A DNA stretch of 7,942 bases from Deltaproteobacteria bacterium (GTDB taxonomy: Bacteria; Desulfobacterota; DSM-4660; Desulfatiglandales; B25-G16), in assembly GCA_003646875.1 (NCBI GenBank), contig QMLT01000069.1:1-7942 (forward strand), written 5' to 3'. This document shows, one piece after another, positions 1 to 6,796 of this stretch. Numbering within the stretch: position 1 is the stretch's first letter; each line of letters opens with the position of its first letter. The notes below the pieces were generated by a model that saw only the letters and a program-made list of their open reading frames with translations, ran no database searches and was not told the DNA's origin. The translations under genes were made by a program, and so were the position numbers.

Positions 1-41
1 AAATATCTAATATCTTGTATCATTTTAATAAATCTGTCAAA

Positions 42-78
42 ATCATTTTTAAATGATATGCCGCATTTTTTAAAATGC
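42..78. promoter_or_regulatory. two tandem 16-bp palindromes, operator-like
   Basis: Two perfect inverted repeats lie side by side: ATCATTTTTAAATGAT at 42-57 and GCATTTTTTAAAATGC at 63-78. Each has 7-bp arms around a TT centre, and both share a CATTT/AAATG core. The centres are 21 bp apart, about two helical turns, so both sites would face the same side of the DNA, as for a cooperatively binding dimeric regulator. They lie about 155 bp upstream of the dsbD-like start, so they could serve that gene or one off the left edge. AT-rich palindromes also arise by chance, so the regulatory role is inference. Confidence 0.35.
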
Positions 79-80
79 TG

Positions 81-101
81 CCCCAACTTATGGAGAAGTT
101 A
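81..101 (+). repeat. short hairpin repeat, copy 1
   Basis: A 21-nt sequence, CCCCAACTTAT followed by GGAGAAGTTA, carries a 5-bp stem (AACTT 85-89 with AAGTT 96-100) around a 6-nt loop. It recurs in inverted orientation at 7772-7792 with 20 of 21 bases identical. The difference lies in the loop, so the stem is preserved. This is what a dispersed REP-like palindrome would look like. Confidence 0.55.
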
Positions 102-223
102 TCAATCCATTATAGAAAAAGGCGATAGAGATAAATTTCGATAAATATTACATTTAAGGCTTGATTTCTTTTGTTTTTAATCTTAAGTTCTCCGAGCGCC
201 ATTTATGATTGAAAACTATGTAT

Positions 224-232
224 GGGGGTAGG
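224..232 (+). promoter_or_regulatory. ribosome-binding site deciding the dsbD-like start
   Basis: The purine run GGGGGTAGG ends just before the ATG at 234, with 5 nt between the G run and the start. The alternative in-frame ATG at 222 has no Shine-Dalgarno-like sequence upstream (the bases are GATTGAAAACTATGT). This run overlaps that ATG. The site therefore favours translation from 234. Confidence 0.5.
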
Positions 233-233
233 T

Positions 234-1721
234 ATGTTCAACCGACGATGGGGAAAGCTGAGAATGGCATTTCTGTTAGCTTTTTTTATATTGATATGGT
301 TCTCTTCGGTTACAACCGATGCCACCCACTCTCAAGATTTTTCTCAGTCTACAGAAACTTTGCCACGTTTAGTCAATCCATATAACTCTCACAATCTGTA
401 CAAGCCAGCCCTCTATAAGGAAGATGCCCAAAATTTAGATCAAGGGCATCATGTTATTGTTACAGTAAAAACGGCTTCAGATACAAAGACTGTTTCGCAA
501 GAGGGAGCAGCACCTGCCAGCATCTGGTTTACCCTGGTGGCAATTTTGTTAGGGGGCCTTGCTCTAAATCTTACACCCTGTGTCTATCCCCTTATCCCCA
601 TAACTGTTTCTTATTTCGGTGGAAAGAGCGAGAAGATAAAAGGCCATATTATCATTCATGGGATATTGTATATGTTTGGCCTGGCCATAACCAATTCTTT
701 GCTGGGTCTTTCAGCCGCTTTATCAGGGGGTATGCTCGGCTTTGCACTTCAAAGTCCTTATGTCTTGATCTTTGTAGCAGGCGTAATGGTTGCTATGGCT
801 CTGAGTTTTTTTGGGCTGTGGGACCTTAGGCTGCCTTTTTGGCTGACACGGATAGCATCAAAGAATTACGCTGGCTTCTCCGGAACATTCTTTATGGGAT
901 TGACACTGGGAATAGTAGCCGCTCCCTGTCTCGGCCCATTTATACTGGGGCTTTTGGTCTATGTAGGACAAAGGGGGGATCCCTTTGTTGGTTTTCTTTA
1001 TCTCTTTACCCTTAGCATAGGCCTGGGACTTCCTCTCTCGGTCTTGGCTATTTTTTCAGGGGCTATAGCCAGATTACCCAAATCAGGAGACTGGATGCTT
1101 TGGATACGAAAGTTGATGGGCTGGGTTCTCCTCGGTATGGCAGCCTTTATGATAAGTCCTTTGCTATCACAGCTTTTTGCAAAGCACTGGCTTCTGGTCG
1201 GAGTATCTGTAGCAGCAGGTATCCATCTCGGTTGGCTTGATACAACAGGAAAGAAGCTCAAAATTTTTCCCTATTTCAAAAAGGCCGTGGGAATTATCTT
1301 AGTAGTGAGTGGAATCATCTATCTAACGCTCTCAACCCAAGACGTGGGAAAAATCGAATGGATTCCATACAATCAGTCCATTATTGCAAAGGCAGCGGAA
1401 GAAAAAAAACCGATGATTATTGATTTCTATGCTAACTGGTGCGGCCCCTGTGTGGCAATGGAAAGGGAAGTATTTACAGATCCTGAGGTGATAAAACTAA
1501 GCCGTAATGTGATTACCATGCGTTTAGACCTGACCAGGTCTCAGCCATTTCATGATGATATAATGAGAAAATACCAGATCAGGGGTATTCCAACAGCAGT
1601 TTTTATAAACGGTCAAGGTGTTGAAGAAATGAGGCTAAGGGCTATAGGTTTCGTAGAAAAAGGCGAGTTTCTCAAGAGATTAAAATTGCTACTTGAGAAT
1701 TCACCCCCCAGCCAGGGATAA
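234..1721 (+). CDS. dsbD: DsbD-like thiol:disulfide interchange protein (CcdA-type membrane domain plus thioredoxin domain)
   Basis: It probably carries electrons from cytoplasmic thioredoxin across the inner membrane to periplasmic partners. Residue numbers count from the ATG at 222; 234 is preferred because it follows the GGGGGTAGG run. A hydrophobic signal sequence (about 15-34) is followed by a roughly 65-residue linker. Next come eight predicted membrane spans (about 100-370) with the paired cysteines of the DsbD membrane core, LTPCVYP (C120) and AAPCLGP (C236). The C-terminal thioredoxin domain has FYANWCGPC (C407, C410) and the cis-proline loop RGIPT (454-458). These four are the only cysteines in the protein. 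The usual N-terminal DsbD alpha domain with its Cys pair is missing, so the periplasmic acceptor must be a separate protein. At about 495 residues it is shorter than classical DsbD. It could also be named a CcdA-thioredoxin fusion or an ScsB-like reductase. Its 3' end faces the ABC genes. Confidence 0.9.
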   Translation: MFNRRWGKLRMAFLLAFFILIWFSSVTTDATHSQDFSQSTETLPRLVNPYNSHNLYKPALYKEDAQNLDQGHHVIVTVKTASDTKTVSQEGAAPASIWFTLVAILLGGLALNLTPCVYPLIPITVSYFGGKSEKIKGHIIIHGILYMFGLAITNSLLGLSAALSGGMLGFALQSPYVLIFVAGVMVAMALSFFGLWDLRLPFWLTRIASKNYAGFSGTFFMGLTLGIVAAPCLGPFILGLLVYVGQRGDPFVGFLYLFTLSIGLGLPLSVLAIFSGAIARLPKSGDWMLWIRKLMGWVLLGMAAFMISPLLSQLFAKHWLLVGVSVAAGIHLGWLDTTGKKLKIFPYFKKAVGIILVVSGIIYLTLSTQDVGKIEWIPYNQSIIAKAAEEKKPMIIDFYANWCGPCVAMEREVFTDPEVIKLSRNVITMRLDLTRSQPFHDDIMRKYQIRGIPTAVFINGQGVEEMRLRAIGFVEKGEFLKRLKLLLENSPPSQG

Positions 1722-1797
1722 CTTATTCCCCTTCTAACCCTTGCAGGAAACTCATTTTTTTATCCTCTTGAAATATATCTTCTTAGTAGGATTTGAC

Positions 1798-1890
1798 ATG
1801 GGGAATGCTGTTACGCATCGCCACAAACCATACTTGGGGTAAGGGGGCACAATTACTTCGCTACAGAGCCCAGATGCATCAGTACCCCAT
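1798..1890. other. imperfect inverted repeat in the convergent intergenic gap
   Basis: ATGGGG at 1798-1803 pairs with CCCCAT at 1885-1890, and GCATC at 1815-1819 pairs with GATGC at 1873-1877. The bases between these arm segments differ in length. An inner GGGC (1845-1848) can pair with GCCC (1868-1871). The gap at 1722-1952 otherwise shows no gene and no clear intrinsic terminator for either converging gene. This may be a decayed repeat element or a weak structured 3' region. Confidence 0.25.
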
Positions 1891-1952
1891 AAACGGTATC
1901 GATATTCAGAAGATTTTCCTCGCTTCTTTTTACTTCTAATAGACGTCCCCTT

Positions 1953-4064
1953 TTATAGATTTCCTTCACGTAATTGGTTAAGACGAAAATAAATATTTCC
2001 CAGGGTCATTAACTCCTTATGCGTTCCCTGCTCCACAATATGCCCATGATGCATAACAAGAATTCTGTCCGCCTGCTGAATGGTTGATGGTCTGTGGGCA
2101 ACAATAAGGGTAGTTTGCCTTCTTGAAAGCGTAAGAATAGAGTCTTGAATCAAACGCTCTGTCTCAGGATCAACACTGGAGGTAGCCTCATCCAAAATCA
2201 GAAGAGTTGGATTGTAGGCCAATGCCCTGCTCAGGGCCAGGAGCTGTTTTTGACCACCGGAGAGGGTCACGCCCCCTTCTTTTACCTCATGATCAAAGCC
2301 CCCTGAAAGGCGTTTTATAAATTGATAGGCATTTGCCTGCCTGGAAACCTCTTCCAGGACTTCTTTTGGTATCTTTTTATCCCCCAGTGATATATTTTCT
2401 GCAATACTACCAGCAAAAATAAACACATCCTGCATAACGAGGCCTATTTGGGAACGTAGCTCCTCTATCCGCCACTCTCTGATATCAAGGCCATCTAAAA
2501 GGATGTTTCCTGTTTCAAATTCATAAAATCTCTCAATAAGATGTATTATAGTCGTCTTTCCTGACCCTGTTATGCCAACCAGGGCTACCACCTGACCTGG
2601 CTTAATCTCAAAGGAAACGTCGGTGAGGACAGGGAAGGCCTTCTCATAGGCAAAAGAAACGTTTTTTAGCTGAAGATGGCCTTCAGCCTTCACCGGTCTC
2701 TTAGGTATCTCTGGTTCCTGAATTATCTCCTTTTGATCCATAAGCCCGAATATCCGCTCCATCGAGGCCATGGCAGATTGCATTATATTATATTTTTCTG
2801 AAATATCCCTTATGGGCTTAAAAAACATCTGGATATACCCTATAAAGGCTACAAGAGCGCCCAGAGTGAGTTGTTCGGATATAACTTTTCCGCCTCCATA
2901 CCAGAGCAGGAGACCTATAGCCACAGAGGAAAAAACCTCCATTGAAGGCATGAATACAGCAAAAATCTTGATCTGTCTCATGCTTGCACGGTAATTTTTC
3001 TCATTTAGATCCTTTAAGCGTCCAAGCTGCATTTTTTCCTGGACAAAAAGCTGAATAATACGAATTCCAGAGATTCTCTCCTGGAGAAACGCATTAATTG
3101 CAGCAATATTTTTTCTTATTTCCCGGAATACCTCTCTTGCCTGCCTGCTGAAAAACAATGTAAACCCAAATACAAATGGGAGAAGAATAAAGGAGATTAG
3201 AGCCAGGCGCCAGTTCAGATGTAGCAAGACGACTATAATACCTGAGAGGAGAAATATGTCCTTAAATACAGTGATGAGAACTGATTTGAACATCTCATTT
3301 AAATTTTCGATGTCATTTGTTGTTCTGGTAACCAGTCTTCCTACTGGATTTCGGTCAAAAAACCGAATTGACTGACCCTGAATCCGGTCAAAAAGCTCCA
3401 TTCTAATATCCTGCATCATATTCTGACCGGATTTCTCTAAAAGATAATATTCCCAATAATTCAAGAAAAAGGACCCACCGATCAAAAAAAGCAAAAACAC
3501 TCCAATGAGCAATACACCGTTAAGGTCTCTATGTCTTAATTTTATTAATGTATCGTAAGAGGTATTTTTCAATGCTTTCACAGGTATATAAAGATAAGGA
3601 CCTTCACCTTGTATTGCCTTTTTATTAATAACTAACCTGTGTCGATCACTTTTCTTAACCGAAATCCTATAAAATCGTTCCCGGGAAATTATCTCCTGCT
3701 CCTGGTATTGTCTGAGATCCACAGGGTCAATTTGTTTGAGCTTTGAGCTTGAGAGAAACCCTAATCCAGCTCTTTTTGTCATCTTCACAATGTGGCCATA
3801 TTTCTCCCTAAACTCCTCTGCCAAGCCAGCAGACAGTCTCCTATGGTTAACTGGATACCAGAAAGACAATATATACCTGTCTATGGCAATCTTGGGAAGA
3901 TAGGGGATAGAAAGATCAAAAAGGGTGATTACAAGCGTTAAGATGAGAGCGAGGAAAAGAATTTTCTTATAAGGCCTTGCATAGGGGATTAACCTTTTTA
4001 AAAGACCCATATTGTAAGGCTTGCCAAGCTGGCCCTCTTCCATATATCCATAGTCAAAATGCAC
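1953..4064 (-). CDS. ABC exporter half-transporter, catalytic subunit with long TM1-TM2 insertion (BmrD/YheH type)
   Basis: This is one half of a heterodimeric type IV ABC exporter in the inner membrane. Six membrane spans (about 35-58, 182-204, 258-282, 285-305, 366-390, 395-415) precede one nucleotide-binding domain. That domain has Walker A GITGSGKTT (497-505), Q-loop Gln545, signature LSGGQ (601-605), Walker B LLILDE with catalytic Glu626, and H-loop His657. A hydrophilic stretch of about 110 residues (68-178) sits between spans 1 and 2. This explains the 703-residue length; YheH-type subunits also carry a long insertion there. The start is a GTG with AAGGA 9 nt upstream, and an in-frame TGA lies 18 nt before it. 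The only other nearby start is an ATG at codon 8 with a weaker site. It follows its partner subunit and is probably co-transcribed. The substrate cannot be told; drugs or lipids are typical for the family. Confidence 0.93.
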   Translation of the reverse strand: MHFDYGYMEEGQLGKPYNMGLLKRLIPYARPYKKILFLALILTLVITLFDLSIPYLPKIAIDRYILSFWYPVNHRRLSAGLAEEFREKYGHIVKMTKRAGLGFLSSSKLKQIDPVDLRQYQEQEIISRERFYRISVKKSDRHRLVINKKAIQGEGPYLYIPVKALKNTSYDTLIKLRHRDLNGVLLIGVFLLFLIGGSFFLNYWEYYLLEKSGQNMMQDIRMELFDRIQGQSIRFFDRNPVGRLVTRTTNDIENLNEMFKSVLITVFKDIFLLSGIIVVLLHLNWRLALISFILLPFVFGFTLFFSRQAREVFREIRKNIAAINAFLQERISGIRIIQLFVQEKMQLGRLKDLNEKNYRASMRQIKIFAVFMPSMEVFSSVAIGLLLWYGGGKVISEQLTLGALVAFIGYIQMFFKPIRDISEKYNIMQSAMASMERIFGLMDQKEIIQEPEIPKRPVKAEGHLQLKNVSFAYEKAFPVLTDVSFEIKPGQVVALVGITGSGKTTIIHLIERFYEFETGNILLDGLDIREWRIEELRSQIGLVMQDVFIFAGSIAENISLGDKKIPKEVLEEVSRQANAYQFIKRLSGGFDHEVKEGGVTLSGGQKQLLALSRALAYNPTLLILDEATSSVDPETERLIQDSILTLSRRQTTLIVAHRPSTIQQADRILVMHHGHIVEQGTHKELMTLGNIYFRLNQLREGNL

Positions 4065-4091
4065 TGCTATTTTTCCTTTTCATACACATTC

Positions 4092-4256
4092 ACCGCTGAG
4101 ACGCAGAGATCGCTGAGGTTTAGTCTTTTTACTTTTCGCTGACCCTAGTGAAATACGCTTCGCTGTCACTATCGTGAATTTAACGGGGCAAGGAGGGCGG
4201 AAAGTAAAAAATCTTTTAAAAATCATTCAACTCTGCGTCCTTTGCGTCTTTGCGGT
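4092..4256. mobile_element. 165-bp inverted-repeat (MITE-like) element between the two ABC genes
   Basis: The ends are 26-bp terminal inverted repeats (4092-4117 and 4231-4256) matching at 20 of 26 positions. The right end, read on the minus strand, begins ACCGCAAAGACGCAAAGGAC. Each arm is itself three degenerate units of 8-9 nt, roughly ACGCAAAG. A second inverted pair lies inside: TTTTTACTTTTCGC (4126-4139) against TTTTTACTTTCCGC read on the minus strand (from 4197-4210), 13 of 14 identical. The core contains TCAC/GTGA around 4167-4175. There is no ORF. The element begins 6 nt after the upstream stop codon and ends before the ribosome-binding site of the downstream gene, so it occupies nearly the whole intercistronic gap. 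Arms of this kind are, to my recollection, frequent between genes in environmental bacteria. No clear target-site duplication is visible. Confidence 0.6.
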
Positions 4257-4262
4257 AGATTA

Positions 4263-6011
4263 TTACTCCCCTCCCAATTCCTCACTCAATTGCTGTCTTT
4301 CGTAAAGCCTTGCATATTCGCTCCTTGCTTCCAGTAGGTTAGTGTGATCACCCTTTTCTACCAATCTACCATCCTTAAGCACATAAATAATATCCGCTCT
4401 TCTAATCGTTGAAAGCCTATGAGAAACAATTATATTCGTTTTTCCCTGTCTCATTTCAAGGATACGGTTTAATACAGTAGCTTCAGTCCTGGTATCTACC
4501 TGAGAAAGGGCGTCATCCAAAATCAGGATCGGGGGGTTGGAGACAAGCGCCCTTGCTATAGTCAGCCTCTGTCTCTGACCTCCTGATAAAGTTATTCCTC
4601 GTTCCCCTAAAAGGGAGTGAATGCCCTTGGGGAAAGAATTAATATCGACTGCCAATTGAGAGACATCAAGGATATTTTTCATAAGGTCCTCGCCTACTCC
4701 CTCTCGACCAAAGATTATATTGTTAAAGATGGTATCAGAAAAAAGTTGGGTCTCCTGGGTCACAAAACCGATAGATGCCCTTAATTTTTTTAGGTCTATA
4801 TCATGGATAGGTATTTCATCAATCTGCACCATATTCCTTTCTGTCTCAACGAGCCTGGGTATTATTTGAAGGAGTGTGCTCTTGCCTGACCCTACCGGGC
4901 CCACAATTGCTACAGTCTGTCCAGCCTCTGTTCTGAGATCTATATCTTTTAAGGCAGGGACCTTTTCCTCTGGGTAGTAAAATGTTAAACCCTTGAGGCA
5001 CACCTTGCCTCTAATAACTCCTCTGAATGGATTTGTTATTTTATTGGTAATCTGTGGAACCTCATCCAATATGTCGTTTATCCTCCTCATTGATGTAGAA
5101 CCTCTCTGGATCAAGTTCGTAACCCAACCAAGCGCCATCATAGGCCATGTTAGAAGATTGAGATAACTAATAAATGCTACAAAGTCACCAGTGGTAATAT
5201 TCCCCAGAATAGTGAGCCGTCCCCCAATCCAGATAACTACAGCGAGTCCAAGATTGGTAAACAATGTCATCATCGGGAAAAATATAGCGAGGGTCCTGGC
5301 AAGATCAAGATTATTGGAGATATATGTCTCTCCCTTTTCCTTTACTCTGCTATATCCCCATGCTTGGCGATTATAGGCCTTAATGACCCTGATTCCGGCG
5401 AATGCCTCCCTGACTGACTCTGTTAATTCAGAGAATGTCTGTTGTACTTGCTTAAATTCCCTTCCCATTTTGCGGGTAATAATAAGGGTAAAATAGAAGA
5501 TAAAAGGTGTGGGTATGAGGGAAATGAGAGTTAATTTTATGTTTATATATAACATAAAACCAATCGTGGCCAGGCCAAGCACAAATCCATCGGTTAGGGC
5601 CACTAACCCCATTCCTGAAGCCATCCTCACAGCATCAATATCATTTACAGCACGCGCCATCAAGTCACCGGTCTTTGTCCTCCAGTAAAAGGAAATGGAA
5701 AGTGTCTGCAGATGTTTGTAAATTCTATTTCTCAAGGCCTTTTCCACCCTCCTGGAGTGACCAAACACGAAATACCGCCAGATGTATCTAAAGATTGCCA
5801 TAGTAATTGCCATTCCCACTATTAACAGTGCGTACTTGATGAGCAGCACAGAACTTGCCTGGCCAATAGTTAAGGAATCTATTGCTTTTTTAATGATTCT
5901 GGGGATAAAAAGCTGGAGAGTGTCTACAAATAAAAGGCTGGTGAGTCCAATAATGAGGGCTATCCTATTCTCGATAAAATAGGTCTTAAGGGGTTTAAAG
6001 TCTTTTAGCAT
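4263..6011 (-). CDS. ABC exporter half-transporter, degenerate-site subunit (BmrC/YheI type)
   Basis: This is the partner of the 703-residue subunit. It has six membrane spans (about 15-38, 57-80, 132-155, 158-180, 239-262, 270-292), then a nucleotide-binding domain. That domain has Walker A GPVGSGKST (371-379), Q-loop Gln419, signature LSGGQ (475-479), Walker B ILILDD (495-500) and H-loop His531. Asp500 replaces the catalytic glutamate. This is the hallmark of the non-hydrolysing composite site in heterodimeric exporters such as BmrC/BmrD and TM287/TM288. The 582-residue length fits YheI-type subunits. The start is the ATG at 6009-6011. An in-frame TGA lies two codons before it, so no upstream start is possible. 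The ribosome-binding site is weak (GTGAG, 5 nt away), and a hairpin stands 15 nt upstream. Membrane insertion with the partner follows from family knowledge; the substrate is unknown. Confidence 0.92.
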   Translation of the reverse strand: MLKDFKPLKTYFIENRIALIIGLTSLLFVDTLQLFIPRIIKKAIDSLTIGQASSVLLIKYALLIVGMAITMAIFRYIWRYFVFGHSRRVEKALRNRIYKHLQTLSISFYWRTKTGDLMARAVNDIDAVRMASGMGLVALTDGFVLGLATIGFMLYINIKLTLISLIPTPFIFYFTLIITRKMGREFKQVQQTFSELTESVREAFAGIRVIKAYNRQAWGYSRVKEKGETYISNNLDLARTLAIFFPMMTLFTNLGLAVVIWIGGRLTILGNITTGDFVAFISYLNLLTWPMMALGWVTNLIQRGSTSMRRINDILDEVPQITNKITNPFRGVIRGKVCLKGLTFYYPEEKVPALKDIDLRTEAGQTVAIVGPVGSGKSTLLQIIPRLVETERNMVQIDEIPIHDIDLKKLRASIGFVTQETQLFSDTIFNNIIFGREGVGEDLMKNILDVSQLAVDINSFPKGIHSLLGERGITLSGGQRQRLTIARALVSNPPILILDDALSQVDTRTEATVLNRILEMRQGKTNIIVSHRLSTIRRADIIYVLKDGRLVEKGDHTNLLEARSEYARLYERQQLSEELGGE

Positions 6012-6025
6012 GCAGTCTCACAATT

Positions 6026-6047
6026 GGCCCTATACTATTACAGGGCC
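6026..6047 (-). promoter_or_regulatory. hairpin in the leader of the ABC exporter operon
   Basis: GGCCCT (6026-6031) and AGGGCC (6042-6047) form a perfect 6-bp stem around a 10-nt loop. It ends 15 nt before the ATG of the first exporter gene. No T run follows, so it does not resemble an intrinsic terminator. It could hinder or tune ribosome access next to the weak Shine-Dalgarno, or simply mark the boundary with the PEBP gene. The 114-bp gap also holds TTGACT on the minus strand, but without a good -10 box. Confidence 0.3.
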
Positions 6048-6125
6048 GCACAGGGATAGCATTCCCATTGTTGTGAATACGACAGTCAAATTTCTTCTCA
6101 AACAGTGGATCGTATGAAAATCAAT

Positions 6126-6683
6126 TTACCTTGAATACCTTCCCATTAACTGACCTTCAGCCAAAATATGCCCTTCCATTTTTTTCAGCAATTCTATATT
6201 GGTAATTCCAGCCTCTGCATTGATTTCTGTATCCAGGGCATAGAGCTTGAAATAATATCTATGTGTGCCACCAGGAGGACATGGTCCCCCATAACCTATT
6301 TTCCGAAAATCATTTATGCCATGTTTTGCACCATTTTGAATTATCTTTTCAGACGGTATTTTAGCGGACAACTCCATTATGTGTGCCGGTATATTAAAGA
6401 GCACCCAATGTACCCATGTGCCCATTGGCGCATCAGGATCATCGCAGATAAGGGCAAGACTCTTTGCGTTCTCGGGAATACCAGCCCATGCCAGAGGAGG
6501 AGAAATATCTTCCCCATCGCAGGTATATTCCCGTGGGATGATACTGCCTTCGGTAAAGGCAGCGCTTGTAATTGTGATCGCCATTTTTTTACCTCCCTTT
6601 ACTTTAGATTGTACATCATCGCTGCCCGGAAAAAGGCAGAGAAAAATGAATGAAACCAGTATGCAAAGAACTCTTTTATACAT
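6126..6683 (-). CDS. YbhB/YbcL family (PEBP, Raf kinase inhibitor-like) protein with N-terminal export-type extension
   Basis: This is a phosphatidylethanolamine-binding-protein-family domain of unknown bacterial role; the E. coli relatives are YbhB (cytosolic) and YbcL (exported). The domain spans about 34-185. Its ligand-site motifs are DPDAP (82-86), His92 in WVHW, GPCPP (133-137) and THRYYF with His141. A basic, then hydrophobic leader (MYKR, then about 5-19) precedes it. This looks like a signal peptide or anchor, although no strong signal-peptidase site is visible. The ATG at 6681-6683 has GAGGAG 7 nt upstream. A second in-frame ATG at codon 34 (6582-6584) has GGGAGG 7 nt upstream and would give a 152-residue, leaderless protein of usual family size. 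Both starts look usable, so the annotated one is the longer. It is separated from the SagB-like gene upstream by a structured segment and a possible terminator. Confidence 0.88.
   Translation of the reverse strand: MYKRVLCILVSFIFLCLFPGSDDVQSKVKGGKKMAITITSAAFTEGSIIPREYTCDGEDISPPLAWAGIPENAKSLALICDDPDAPMGTWVHWVLFNIPAHIMELSAKIPSEKIIQNGAKHGINDFRKIGYGGPCPPGGTHRYYFKLYALDTEINAEAGITNIELLKKMEGHILAEGQLMGRYSR
6592..6597 (-). promoter_or_regulatory. internal ribosome-binding site in the PEBP gene
   Basis: GGGAGG, within AAGGGAGGT, lies 7 nt before the in-frame ATG of codon 34. This is near-ideal spacing and sequence. Translation from here would drop the hydrophobic leader and start exactly at the PEBP domain. 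The same 9-nt sequence and spacing occur at the equivalent place in the SagB-like gene. Confidence 0.5.
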
Positions 6684-6773
6684 TGTTAAGCTCCTCAGTC
6701 ATTTCATAGGGGTGTAAATTACCTCCATATCCGAAAGATTTCAAGCCATAAAGTAAAGATTCAGTTTATAGTT

Positions 6774-6795
6774 AAAAAAAGGCTGACACTTGCCT
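6774..6795 (-). terminator. possible intrinsic terminator after the SagB-like gene
   Basis: On the minus strand AGGC, an 8-nt loop and GCCT are followed directly by seven T residues (6774-6780 on the plus strand are all A). The stem is only 4 bp. An alternative pairing of GA..CAC with GTGTC slightly upstream is also weak. Position and T run suit termination of the SagB-like transcript about 125 nt after its stop codon and before the PEBP gene, with the GC-rich folded segment just ahead of it. Confidence 0.4.
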
Positions 6796-6796
6796 G

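Noticed and set aside
222..233. ATG at 222 as the start of the dsbD-like gene
   Set aside because: It has no Shine-Dalgarno upstream, and the G-rich run that would serve as one overlaps it and is correctly placed for the ATG at 234. The 4-codon difference does not affect the signal sequence.
998..1261. 87-codon open frame on the minus strand inside the dsbD-like gene
   Set aside because: It is fully antisense to a clear gene, with no recognisable domain or ribosome-binding site, so it is a shadow of the real reading frame.
1722..1952. Bidirectional terminator between the convergent genes
   Set aside because: T and A runs exist (for example 1755-1761) but no stable stem directly precedes one on either strand. 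GGGA/TCCC over the dsbD stop codon is only 4 bp.
4092..4256. CRISPR array suspected from the repeated ACGCAAAG units
   Set aside because: The units are 8-9 nt, degenerate and contiguous, with no unique spacers, and they are arranged as inverted ends of one element.
6015..6024. CAATTGTGAG on the minus strand, resembling half of a lac operator
   Set aside because: Only one half-site is present, with no symmetric partner. The match is short enough to be chance.
6168..6717. Two plus-strand open frames opposite the PEBP gene (161 and 112 codons)
   Set aside because: They overlap each other and lie antisense to a gene with intact PEBP motifs. Their translations show no coherent domain.
6702..6726. 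GGAGGT before a three-codon ATG-AAA-TGA frame upstream of the PEBP gene
   Set aside because: The spacing of 13 nt is too long and the frame too short. The PEBP start has its own better site (GAGGAG).
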